Shown here one piece after another: positions 24,063 to 31,771 of a stretch of DNA of 36,327 nt. The translations under genes were made by a program, and so were the position numbers. The notes under the pieces are model-generated. The model had not been told where the DNA came from. It searched no databases and saw only the letters and a list, made by a program, of their open reading frames with translations. The first letter of the stretch is position 1, and every line of letters begins with the position of its first letter. Source of the DNA: Candidatus Hebobacteria bacterium (GTDB taxonomy: Bacteria > Armatimonadota > Hebobacteria > Hebobacterales > Hebobacteraceae); contig JALGTG010000023.1 of assembly GCA_029821495.1 (NCBI GenBank), forward strand, positions 1 through 36,327, read 5' to 3'.

Positions 24063-26006
24063 ATGGCCGAGGCGATCTTCTCTCGGGCTGAGAAAGCAGT
24101 CAGCGGCAGGTCCAAGGCTCTGGTCTTGGCCGTTGTGATCGGCGCTCTCCTGACTGTGATGGGGGCGCCGGCCGCGGGCCGCTCGGACACTGCGGACCGG
24201 CTGGAGGACACGCGGCCGCTGCCGAGCCGTTGGATGTCGCAAGACGGCCTGCCTAGACCGCGCCACGTTCCCCCGCGCTACCGAGGTCCCTTTGCCGTCA
24301 CCAAGGTCACCCGCAGGCCGCCCGACCTGTCGGCCGCGGCGTCACAATTGGCACCGAGCAAGCGCGTCTGCCTCATTGTATCGGACGGCGTGTATGACGA
24401 GATCGCAGCACACCTCGACGTCTATCAGCACGACCTCGAGACTGACGGATATGAGGTAGTCTCCTATCGCCTCGAATCGGGATCGGCGGAGTCGGTGCGG
24501 GAGTTCCTGCGACAGCTATACGAAGAGCCTGAGTCTCTGGTGGGAGCGGTGCTGATCGGCGATGTCCCCTACGTCATCTACGAGATGATGCAGAGATTCA
24601 GCCCACAGGAGCCGGTGTGGTACGAGGACTTCCCGTGTGACCTCTACTTCATGGATCTGGACGGCGTCTGGGGGGATGTGCTCGAGGACGTCAGCGTCCA
24701 CGCGGGCAACGGGAAGTATGACACCCATACCGGAGATGTCGGGCTGGAGGTCTGGGTCTCCCGCCTGACGGCGGGCAATCTCCCGGAGTTGGGCACTGAG
24801 CCCGAACTCCTGCGCAACTACTTCCAGAAGAACCACGCCTACAGCACCGACGGCATGCCGGTGGAGACGCGCGCCCTCATGTACTTGGATGACGGGTGGG
24901 CCGATATGAGCGCTGCGGATGAGGCCGCCGCCGCTGCCGTCTACGGCTCAGACGCGACGGAAGCGGTGGACGATCCGGAGATGACGACGCGAGACGACTA
25001 CCTGAGCCGAATCGCCTACCAGGGCCATGAACTCGTCCACACACGCTCGCACGGATACGCGCAGGCCCACACGTACGTTCGCGCCAACGGCCGGATCCAC
25101 GAGTGGGTGTGGGCGGCTGACTACGCGCTGTATGATCCGCGGGCGCTGTTCTACTCCTTCTTCGTATGCGGCGCAGCCGACTACACCATGGAGGGCCACC
25201 TGGCCGGGACGGCTGTGTTCAACCGCTCGTGGGGGCTTTTCGCCTGGGGATCGACGAAGACGGGCGGGCTGTGGCAGGACTGGGCTTTCTACGAATCCCT
25301 GGCGGCCGGCCACTGCTTCGGCGACGCGTTCCTGACATGGTACAGCGACGTGCAGGGCCGCCAGCCGTCGTTGGCGCCACTGTGGTGGTACGGGATGGCG
25401 CTGACCGGGGATGCGACGCTGAGCCGGCGGCTGTTCCGCGATGTGGGACGAGCGCACTGGGCGCAGCGCGAGATTGCGGCGTGCGTGGGGGCCGATATTG
25501 TCAGCGGATACCAAGACGATACCTACCAGCCGGCCCTGTCCGTGTCCCGCGACCAGATGGCCGTCTACATCGCGCGCGCGCTGGCCGGCGGAGACGAGCA
25601 TGTGCCCCCGGGGCCATCGGAGCCGAGCTTCGCGGACGTCGCGGTCGAGGATTGGGCCTACAGATACATCGAGTACGCGGTCGCCAATGATATCGTGCGC
25701 GGCTACGCCGACCAGCACTACCACCCCGACCTGACCGTGGACAGAGGCCAGATGGCGGTCTTCGTCGCCCGGAGCATCGCCACTCCGGTGGGCGAGGCCG
25801 GGCTGGCGGACTATGTGCCACCTGACCCGCCGACCTTCGAGGACGTGACCGGAGGCAACGAGTGGTCCTGGTGCCACAAGCACGTGGAGTACCTCGCCGA
25901 GGCCGGGGTGATCGGCGGGTATCCGGATGGCCGCTACCATCCGCACTGCTCCTGCTCGCGCGACCAGATGGCCGTTTACATCGCCCGCGCCTTCCAACTC
26001 CAATGA
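24063..26006 (+). CDS. C25 (gingipain-like) cysteine peptidase with three SLH domains
   Basis: The 647-residue protein begins with a hydrophobic segment at residues 18-38 (ALVLAVVIGALLTVMGAPAA), a likely signal peptide. Residues 95-440 resemble C25-type peptidases of the caspase-like fold: RVCLIVSDGVYDEI, LIGDVPYVIYEMM, then PCDLYFMDLDGVWGD. His330 in HTRSHG and Cys369 in FFVCGAADYT are candidates for the catalytic dyad. Three SLH domains follow, starting near residues 459, 523 and 592, each ending in the QMAV(Y/F)(I/V)AR pattern. They should anchor the enzyme to the cell wall or S-layer. The 31 bases at 25969-25999 near the 3' end are identical to 29267-29297 in the next gene, showing shared origin of the SLH modules. 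The ATG at 24063 has only a weak ribosome-binding site. Confidence 0.85.
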   Translation: MAEAIFSRAEKAVSGRSKALVLAVVIGALLTVMGAPAAGRSDTADRLEDTRPLPSRWMSQDGLPRPRHVPPRYRGPFAVTKVTRRPPDLSAAASQLAPSKRVCLIVSDGVYDEIAAHLDVYQHDLETDGYEVVSYRLESGSAESVREFLRQLYEEPESLVGAVLIGDVPYVIYEMMQRFSPQEPVWYEDFPCDLYFMDLDGVWGDVLEDVSVHAGNGKYDTHTGDVGLEVWVSRLTAGNLPELGTEPELLRNYFQKNHAYSTDGMPVETRALMYLDDGWADMSAADEAAAAAVYGSDATEAVDDPEMTTRDDYLSRIAYQGHELVHTRSHGYAQAHTYVRANGRIHEWVWAADYALYDPRALFYSFFVCGAADYTMEGHLAGTAVFNRSWGLFAWGSTKTGGLWQDWAFYESLAAGHCFGDAFLTWYSDVQGRQPSLAPLWWYGMALTGDATLSRRLFRDVGRAHWAQREIAACVGADIVSGYQDDTYQPALSVSRDQMAVYIARALAGGDEHVPPGPSEPSFADVAVEDWAYRYIEYAVANDIVRGYADQHYHPDLTVDRGQMAVFVARSIATPVGEAGLADYVPPDPPTFEDVTGGNEWSWCHKHVEYLAEAGVIGGYPDGRYHPHCSCSRDQMAVYIARAFQLQ

Positions 26007-26055
26007 CGGGCGGCACTGGTCTGGCGCGGAGAGCGGACTGTGGAGGGCTGAGCAC

Positions 26056-29000
26056 ATGTGCGCGCGTCGCCTGACTCTCTGCCTCGTCGGGGTCATGTTG
26101 GCTGTGGCTCAGAGCGCGTTGGCAGAAGAGGTCGCCGTGGCCTGGCAAAGCGATGCCCGGCAGGCCCATTGGGTGGCCGTCAACACCTCAGACGACTCCT
26201 GTTGGGTGAGCTACACCGCCTCCTCCGGTTGGGGGGAGGTGGTTCACCTGGCCGAAGACGGTGGGGTCCTCGCACGTGCCAACGGCTTCGGCTACAGCTT
26301 AACCGGTGGCTGCATCTCTGTGAACCCGACGGACGGCTCTTGCTGGATCGGCGGCTGCTACGAGGTGGCACACGTGGCCGAGGACGGAACCGAAGTCTGG
26401 CGCGGCTACTCCGCGGCCGGAGCGCATTCTCTATCTACGAACTTGTCTGACGGCTCCTGCTGGATCGGTGGCTGCTACGAGGTCGTTCACCTGGCCGAGG
26501 ACGGCACGGAACTGCTTCGAGTTGAGATGAAGACGCGGTGGGACCCTGGGCATTACCGAGATGTCTCAGTGGACCAGATCGATGGGTCGTGCTGGGTGGT
26601 GGACACGGTGAACAAGGAGGTGTTGCGCCTGGCCGAGGATGGCGCGGAGCTGTGGCGAGGAGGAGGCCTGGCCGAGCCCGCACGGCTCTCCGCCAATCCG
26701 GCGGATGGCTCGTGCTGGGTAGTGGACACCTCGAATGGTGAGGTGCTGCACCTGGCAAGGGACGGCACGGAGCTGTGGCGAGGAGGCGGCTTCAGCTCAC
26801 CCACGGCCGTCTCGGTGAACGCGGCGGATGGATCCTGCTGGCTGGGCGACAGCGACCGCGGCGAGCTTGTGCATCTGACGGAGGACGGCACGGAGCTGCT
26901 TCGAGTTGGGGATTTCGGCCGGGTCACCTGTGTTTCCGCCAATCCCAATGATGGCTCCTGCTGGGCGGTCGCTATGGACGGCTGGGAACTGGTGCATGTG
27001 GCCGAAGACGGCGCCGTACTATGGCGCCTAGGGAGTCTTGGAGGACCCGTGTCTTTGTCCGTGAACCCGGGGGATGCCTCATGCTGGGTGGCGGACGGCA
27101 GGTCTGACACGACCACACACCTGAGCGAGGAGGGGGAGATGCTGTGGCGGGGCGGAGACTTCGACGGCCCGTCGCGTGTCTCCACCAACTCGGCCGACGG
27201 GTCGTGCTGGGTGGCCGACGCCGAGGCCGGCGAGGTGATTCACCTGGCCGAGGATGGCACCGAAGTGTGGCGCGGTGGCGTGTTGAGTACTGACATCAAG
27301 CACCCAGCACAGCTCATCTCGGTCAATTCGACCGATGGCTCCTGCTGGATTGCCAACGCCGAGGGCAATGAGGTGCTCCACGTCGGCCCCCATGGCGAGG
27401 ACCTGGGCCGAAGGGGGAGTGGCAGCCTCTTCAACAGGCCCTCTTCAGTCTCGGTCGATTCCGCGGATGGCTCGTGCTGGGTGGCGGACCGCGCGGACGA
27501 TCAGGTCGTGCACCTGGGGGCGAGCGGAGCTGAGCTGTGGCAAGGGGGAGGCTTCCACTACCCCGCGGCCGTCTCCGCCAACCCCACAGACAGCTCGTGC
27601 TGGGTGGCTGATGAAGGCAACAATGAGGTCGTCCACCTGGCCGAGGACGGGGCGGAGCTGTGGCGAGGCGGTGGCTTCTTCGGGCCCCGGTCCGTGTCTG
27701 TGAATCCGGGAGACGGCTCCTGTTGGGTGGCGGATACACGCAACCATGAGGTGGCGCGCCTCGCCGCCGATGGCACGGAGTCAGCGCGCGCAAGCGGGTT
27801 CTGCTATCCGGGAGGCGTCTGCGCCAACCCGATTGACGGCTCGTGCTGGGTGGCCGATAGCGCGCGCGGGCAGGTGGTCCATCTCAGTGAAGACGGCGCG
27901 GAGCTGTGGCGGGGGGGCGCGTTCAGCTACCCGGCGGCGGTAGCCGTGAATGCTGCAGATGGCTCCTGCTGGGTGGCGGACTGCGGCAACGGACAGGTGG
28001 CCCATCTGAGCGAGGACGGTGTCGAGCTCTGGCGGGGAGGGGGCTTCGGCAGTCCCGTCGCCATTTCAGTAGTCCCGGCGGATGGGTCCTGCTGGCTGAC
28101 AGACGCGGCGGCTAACCAGGTCGTGCATTTGGCTGAGGACGGCGCGGAGCTGTGGCGGGGAGAGGGGTTCGGGCGGCCGTCGTCTGTCTCCGCGAATCCC
28201 ACCGACAGGTCGTGCTGGGTGGCCGACACCGAGCACGATAAGGTCGTTCACCTGAGCGAAGACGGCGCAGAGCTGTGGGTCAACAGCGACGGGTTATATG
28301 GTCCCTGCTCCGTGTCCGCCAACCCGACGGATGGTTCCTGCTGGGTGGCTGACGAGGGGAGCCAAGAGGTCGTCCATCTCAGCGAGGACTGCGGAGTGCT
28401 GTGGCGCGGCGGAGAGTTCGAGGAACCGCGGTGGCTCTCCGTCAACCCGTCCGACGGCTCCTGCTGGGTGGCCGACACCGAGGCCGACGAGGTGATTCAC
28501 CTGGCCGAGGACGGAACGGAGCTGTGGCGGGGAGGCGGCTTCCGGGTGCTCGCGTCTGTGTCGGTGAACTCGGCCGACGGCTCCTGCTGGGTGGCCGATA
28601 GAGGGAAGGACCAGGTAATCCACCTCAGTGAAGATGGCATGGTGCTGTGGCGGGGCGAGGACTTCGACGACCCAGTCTGTGTCGCCGTCAATCCAACGGA
28701 TGGCTCCTGCTGGGTGGCGGACAGACACCGGGTAACGCACTTGGTCATCGTGCGCTTCCCCGATGTCAGTGTGGACCACTGGGCCTTCGACGAAGTGACT
28801 CGCTGCGCTTGTCTGGGGATTGTGGGCGGCTACCCCGATGGGCTCTATCGTCCCGGGCTGCCGGTGAGCCGCGACCAGATGGCCGTTTACATCGCGCGCG
28901 CTCTCGTAGGCGGCGAGCGCGCTCCGCCAAGGCCGGACACCACCACCTTCCTCGACGTGCCAAGGAACCACTGGGCATTCAGGCATGTCGAGTACTGCGT

Positions 29001-29304
29001 AGCACACGGCATAGTCCGGGGCTTCTCGGCGGCACTCTATCGCCCCGCCCAGGTGGTGAACCGCGGCCAGGCGGCAGTCTTCATCGCCCGCGCGGTGGCC
29101 GGAGGCGAGGCCGGTCTTCCGAACGGGCCGTCTGAGGCCACTTTCGACGATGTGCCCGTCGGCCACTGGGCCTACAAGCACGTGGAGTACTGCGTGGCGC
29201 AAGACATCGCAGAGGGCTACGACGCGACCACGTATGCGCCCGCGGTCGCGGTCACCCGCGACCAGGTGGCCGTTTACATCGCCCGCGCCTTCCAACTGCC
29301 GTGA
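26056..29304 (+). CDS. Exported 21-repeat propeller-like surface protein with three SLH domains
   Basis: The 1082-residue protein has a clear signal peptide (residues 1-23, ending AQSALA). Residues about 36-897 consist of 21 tandem repeats of about 41 residues with consensus VNPTDGSCWVAD, then EVVHLAEDG, then ELWRGGGF. The spacing of short beta strands resembles NHL/WD40-type beta-propeller blades. A Ser-Cys-Trp triplet is present in every repeat. Three SLH domains begin at Phe901, Phe965 and Phe1030. The frame is open further upstream, but the ATG at 26056 has GGAGGG at good distance and starts the signal peptide. It follows the C25/SLH gene by 49 bases, so the two are probably co-transcribed. 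A binding or structural role on the cell surface is likely; the ligand is unknown. Confidence 0.9.
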   Translation: MCARRLTLCLVGVMLAVAQSALAEEVAVAWQSDARQAHWVAVNTSDDSCWVSYTASSGWGEVVHLAEDGGVLARANGFGYSLTGGCISVNPTDGSCWIGGCYEVAHVAEDGTEVWRGYSAAGAHSLSTNLSDGSCWIGGCYEVVHLAEDGTELLRVEMKTRWDPGHYRDVSVDQIDGSCWVVDTVNKEVLRLAEDGAELWRGGGLAEPARLSANPADGSCWVVDTSNGEVLHLARDGTELWRGGGFSSPTAVSVNAADGSCWLGDSDRGELVHLTEDGTELLRVGDFGRVTCVSANPNDGSCWAVAMDGWELVHVAEDGAVLWRLGSLGGPVSLSVNPGDASCWVADGRSDTTTHLSEEGEMLWRGGDFDGPSRVSTNSADGSCWVADAEAGEVIHLAEDGTEVWRGGVLSTDIKHPAQLISVNSTDGSCWIANAEGNEVLHVGPHGEDLGRRGSGSLFNRPSSVSVDSADGSCWVADRADDQVVHLGASGAELWQGGGFHYPAAVSANPTDSSCWVADEGNNEVVHLAEDGAELWRGGGFFGPRSVSVNPGDGSCWVADTRNHEVARLAADGTESARASGFCYPGGVCANPIDGSCWVADSARGQVVHLSEDGAELWRGGAFSYPAAVAVNAADGSCWVADCGNGQVAHLSEDGVELWRGGGFGSPVAISVVPADGSCWLTDAAANQVVHLAEDGAELWRGEGFGRPSSVSANPTDRSCWVADTEHDKVVHLSEDGAELWVNSDGLYGPCSVSANPTDGSCWVADEGSQEVVHLSEDCGVLWRGGEFEEPRWLSVNPSDGSCWVADTEADEVIHLAEDGTELWRGGGFRVLASVSVNSADGSCWVADRGKDQVIHLSEDGMVLWRGEDFDDPVCVAVNPTDGSCWVADRHRVTHLVIVRFPDVSVDHWAFDEVTRCACLGIVGGYPDGLYRPGLPVSRDQMAVYIARALVGGERAPPRPDTTTFLDVPRNHWAFRHVEYCVAHGIVRGFSAALYRPAQVVNRGQAAVFIARAVAGGEAGLPNGPSEATFDDVPVGHWAYKHVEYCVAQDIAEGYDATTYAPAVAVTRDQVAVYIARAFQLP
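26170..28745 (+). repeat. 21 tandem repeats of about 123 bp
   Basis: Coding repeats of the surface protein, average unit about 41 codons, each containing an SCW-encoding core. Repeats 4-20 are most regular; the first three and the one at about 27240-27430 have small insertions or deletions. Confidence 0.9.
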
Positions 29305-29313
29305 CCGGCGGTA

Positions 29314-29336
29314 GCGCAGAAGCGTGTCTTCTGCGC
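29314..29336 (+). terminator. Stem-loop after the repeat surface-protein gene
   Basis: GCGCAGAAG and CTTCTGCGC form a perfect 9-bp stem around CGTGT, ten bases after the stop. A loosely T-rich stretch (TGTCTTGTT) follows about ten bases later. It probably ends the transcript of the two surface-protein genes. Confidence 0.5.
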
Positions 29337-29470
29337 CGCAGTCGCTGTCTTGTTGCACGGCTGCCGTCCCGACAAGCAACGTGCCGGGAGTGCCAAGCAG
29401 GAGCCGGAGAGCGCATCCGCAGAACAAGTATGGGTGATCCAGCGCAGCATCCGGTCCTAGGAGGCAAGCG

Positions 29471-30235
29471 ATGAAAGGCGTTATCCTTGCGGGCGGTCTC
29501 GGCACTCGTCTCTACCCCCTCACCAAGGCTACCAATAAGCACTTGCTTCCGGTCTACGACCAGTGCATGATCCATTACCCTATCGCGAACCTGCTCGGGG
29601 CGGGGATAGACCAGATCCTCGTTGTCACCGGGGGCCCGCACGCGGGGGACTTCATCCGCGTGCTGGGCACAGGCAAAGACCTGGGTGTGAAGCACCTCGA
29701 GTATGGCTATCAGGAGGGCGAGGGCGGAATAGCGGAGGCGCTGGAAGTGGCGGAGGATTTCGCGGAGGGGCAGTCTGTGTTCGTAGTGCTCGGGGACAAC
29801 TTCACAGACGCCGATCTGGGGCCGGCTGCTCGTGGGTTCAAGGAGGGAGCACATCTCTTCCTGAAGGAGGTGCCTGACCCGCGAGATTATGGGGTGGCCG
29901 TTTTCGACGAGAGCGATACCTCTCGGATCGTCGCCATTGAGGAGAAGCCGAAAGCGCCCAAGAGCAAGTACGCGGTGACAGGGTTCTACATCTACGACAG
30001 CCGGGCGTTCGACTACATTCGGCGATCGGAGCCTTCGGCGCGCGGCGAGCTAGAGATAACGACGGTCAACAACTTCTACATCGCCGACGGCCTTATGACC
30101 TGGAGCAAGCTCGACGGGCTGTGGCTCGACTGCGGCTCCTTCGACAGCCTGTTCGAGGCAAACCGGATTGTGGCGGAGACGCGCCAGGGCGGGGACGCGA
30201 GGTTCTCGCAGCGGCCGCCTACCGATCCGGCTTGA
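29471..30235 (+). CDS. Sugar-1-phosphate nucleotidylyltransferase, RmlA/RfbA-like
   Basis: The 254-residue protein matches glucose-1-phosphate thymidylyltransferases. LAGGLGTRLYPLTKATNKHL is the nucleotide-binding and catalytic segment, followed by LLPVYDQCMIHYPI. VVLGDNF holds the metal-binding Asp, and IEEKPKAPKSKYAVTGFYIY and GELEITTVNNFYI are typical of the family. It should make dTDP-glucose or a similar activated sugar. The match QEGEGGIAEAL deviates slightly from the usual Q-x-x-P-x-GLAQA loop. The ATG at 29471 has an excellent AGGAGG seven bases upstream. No other rhamnose-pathway gene is nearby, so it stands alone after two surface-protein genes; a role in glycosylating surface material is inferred. 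It converges with the pilin gene at 30340. Confidence 0.9.
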   Translation: MKGVILAGGLGTRLYPLTKATNKHLLPVYDQCMIHYPIANLLGAGIDQILVVTGGPHAGDFIRVLGTGKDLGVKHLEYGYQEGEGGIAEALEVAEDFAEGQSVFVVLGDNFTDADLGPAARGFKEGAHLFLKEVPDPRDYGVAVFDESDTSRIVAIEEKPKAPKSKYAVTGFYIYDSRAFDYIRRSEPSARGELEITTVNNFYIADGLMTWSKLDGLWLDCGSFDSLFEANRIVAETRQGGDARFSQRPPTDPA

Positions 30236-30263
30236 CGCGGGATAGATGCGCCAAGCGCCGCAC

Positions 30264-30291
30264 GGCGGAGCGCCGAGATCGGTGCTCCGCC
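30264..30291. repeat. 28-nt hairpin repeat, copy 2
   Basis: GGCGGAGCGCCG pairs with CGGTGCTCCGCC (one G-T pair) around AGAT. It lies between convergent genes, 28 bases after the nucleotidylyltransferase stop and 48 bases after the pilin stop, so it could mark the 3' end of both transcripts. Confidence 0.75.
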
Positions 30292-30339
30292 ATGCCTCAT
30301 GCGTGCCGGACCCGGCGCGAGTCCGGAGTTAGGTCATGC

Positions 30340-31428
30340 TCAGAAGAGCACAGGCGCGTTCGGGTTGTCGCCCACATAGCCGCACCAGGAGTAGGGAGCG
30401 GGGGGCTCCGTGAGCCCCATGAGGCTGTGGGCGTCGCCCATCTTGGCAAGCAGCCTCTCCGAGTTCCACCACGCAGCGTGGCCGTCGAGGAAGCCGAGGT
30501 TGACGCCGCCCATGTGGCGGGTATATGGCTTGCGAAGAGTGGGGTCTGTGATGAACGCGGGAGGCGCCCACACCAGCACCGGGTCGCATCCCTCCTCGCC
30601 GGCCCACACCACGCAGTTATCCCAGTCCCACCAGTAGCCCCAATCGGGGTTGGCGTCGCAGACTGCGCAGTCGAGCGCGCAGATGTCCGGGTAGGCGGTG
30701 TTGCCGGGGGCCATGTAGCCCCCCTCCGGACCGCAGTCCCCACAGATGATGAAGTTGACCGGATCGTCCACCTCCACGAGCTTCAGCTCTCGCTGCTCGT
30801 TGAAGCCGATGCTGAACCTGAAGGTCTTGGCTCCACCCGCGGCTTCGTCGGCGGTCCACCAGCTCATGCGGCCCTGCAACAGGCTGTCGGTGATCGAGCC
30901 GCCCCATCCGGCCGGATAGGTAACGGACGGGCACAGACCCGAGCCGGATCTGTGGGGGGAGTGGCCCCACACTCCCTCGCCGGCCTGCAGATGGCCGAGC
31001 CAGTCGGGGAACCCGAAGATGAAGCCGGCGACGCCCTCCAGCTTGGCGCTCGGGCAGTTCCACACGTCCCGATTCTTGATGTACTCGTCGACGACGACGG
31101 GCCAGCGGAGGTAGGGGTTGGCCCCGGTGCCCATCTCGCACTCGCCGGGCTCCACCCCCTCCTCTCCCATGCCCCCGCCCGGGCCGGTCTGGAAGTAGTC
31201 CCATACCTCCTGTCTGTGCTCGCTGGGAGGTAACGTGTCGTTGTTGTCCGTCATGTACATCTGAATGGCCAGGGCGATGTTCTTCACGTTCGACAGACAC
31301 ACCGTCTTGCGCGCGGACTCGCGCGCCCTTGCGAAGACCGGAAACACCATTGCTGCCAGGATCCCGATGATCGCGATCACCACCAGCAGCTCGATCAGGG
31401 TGAATCCTCTACGACGCCATCTCATCAT
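30340..31428 (-). CDS. Type IV pilin-like/pseudopilin protein with H-X9-DG motif, copy 1
   Basis: The 362-residue protein starts with a prepilin leader, RRRG then [18 protein letters not shown]. Cleavage is expected after Gly8, leaving Phe at +1 and Glu at +5. The C-terminal region has His305 followed by nine residues and Asp315-Gly316 ([17 protein letters not shown]), the H-X9-DG signature. Such proteins occur in large paralogous sets in Planctomycetota and related phyla. The middle is rich in Trp and Cys (ICGDCG, DICALDCAVC), more than in ordinary pilins. GGAGG lies about ten bases before the ATG at 31428. The closest relative is the neighbour at 33926-35029; both share YLRW, KNRDVW and CPSAKLEG blocks and end in P-x-LF. 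A role in a surface appendage or secretion pseudopilus is inferred. Confidence 0.9.
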   Translation of the reverse strand: MMRWRRRGFTLIELLVVIAIIGILAAMVFPVFARARESARKTVCLSNVKNIALAIQMYMTDNNDTLPPSEHRQEVWDYFQTGPGGGMGEEGVEPGECEMGTGANPYLRWPVVVDEYIKNRDVWNCPSAKLEGVAGFIFGFPDWLGHLQAGEGVWGHSPHRSGSGLCPSVTYPAGWGGSITDSLLQGRMSWWTADEAAGGAKTFRFSIGFNEQRELKLVEVDDPVNFIICGDCGPEGGYMAPGNTAYPDICALDCAVCDANPDWGYWWDWDNCVVWAGEEGCDPVLVWAPPAFITDPTLRKPYTRHMGGVNLGFLDGHAAWWNSERLLAKMGDAHSLMGLTEPPAPYSWCGYVGDNPNAPVLF

Positions 31429-31771
31429 CGGCGTTATGCCTCCGCTGCGCGCAGTCGCCCCTCCCCAGAGAACCCCTCATCGTCATCAGACAGACCCAAG
31501 CTACCTCCTTCCCCGCTTCCCGCAGGGAATGCCGGCCCGGACGCCCCTGCGGAAAGGCTGCCTGTTCCCGCGAGGCCGGGGAGATCCGGATGGAAAGCGC
31601 CGGCCCAGACACACAAGGGATCAGTTCGTTAGCCTCATCCCGTTCCCTGTCTCTACTGGCTCCGATGATGGGTTCTTCCAGCGCCCGGCACACAGCTCAC
31701 GGCATGGCACCGGGTCGGGCTCCGCTGTCGGAGCATGTGCGGCCGATCGGGACAGGTCAGCACCCAGACGC
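31429..31771. other. Intergenic region with pilin leader
   Basis: These 343 bases lie between the pilin start and the stop of the membrane-protein gene on the same strand. No credible gene is present. It contains an 8-bp inverted repeat (CCGCAGGG at 31520, CCCTGCGG at 31545) and a small hairpin at 31719-31734. A pilin promoter is expected here, but no clear boxes are seen. Confidence 0.5.
31719..31734 (-). terminator. Small hairpin after the second DUF6785-like gene
   Basis: GCTCCG and CGGAGC form a 6-bp stem around a 4-base loop, 37 bases beyond the stop. It recalls the inner part of the 28-nt hairpin repeat but is much shorter. No T-run follows, so termination is only possible. Confidence 0.3.

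Noticed and set aside
26170-28745. Tandem repeats considered as a CRISPR-like or satellite array
   Set aside because: The period is a multiple of three, the frame is open throughout, and variation is concentrated at tolerated protein positions; it is a coding repeat.
28294-29505. 403-codon minus-strand frame with regular repeats (such as GHPAGAVGRV)
   Set aside because: The apparent repeats are the antisense image of the 21-repeat array, not an independent gene.
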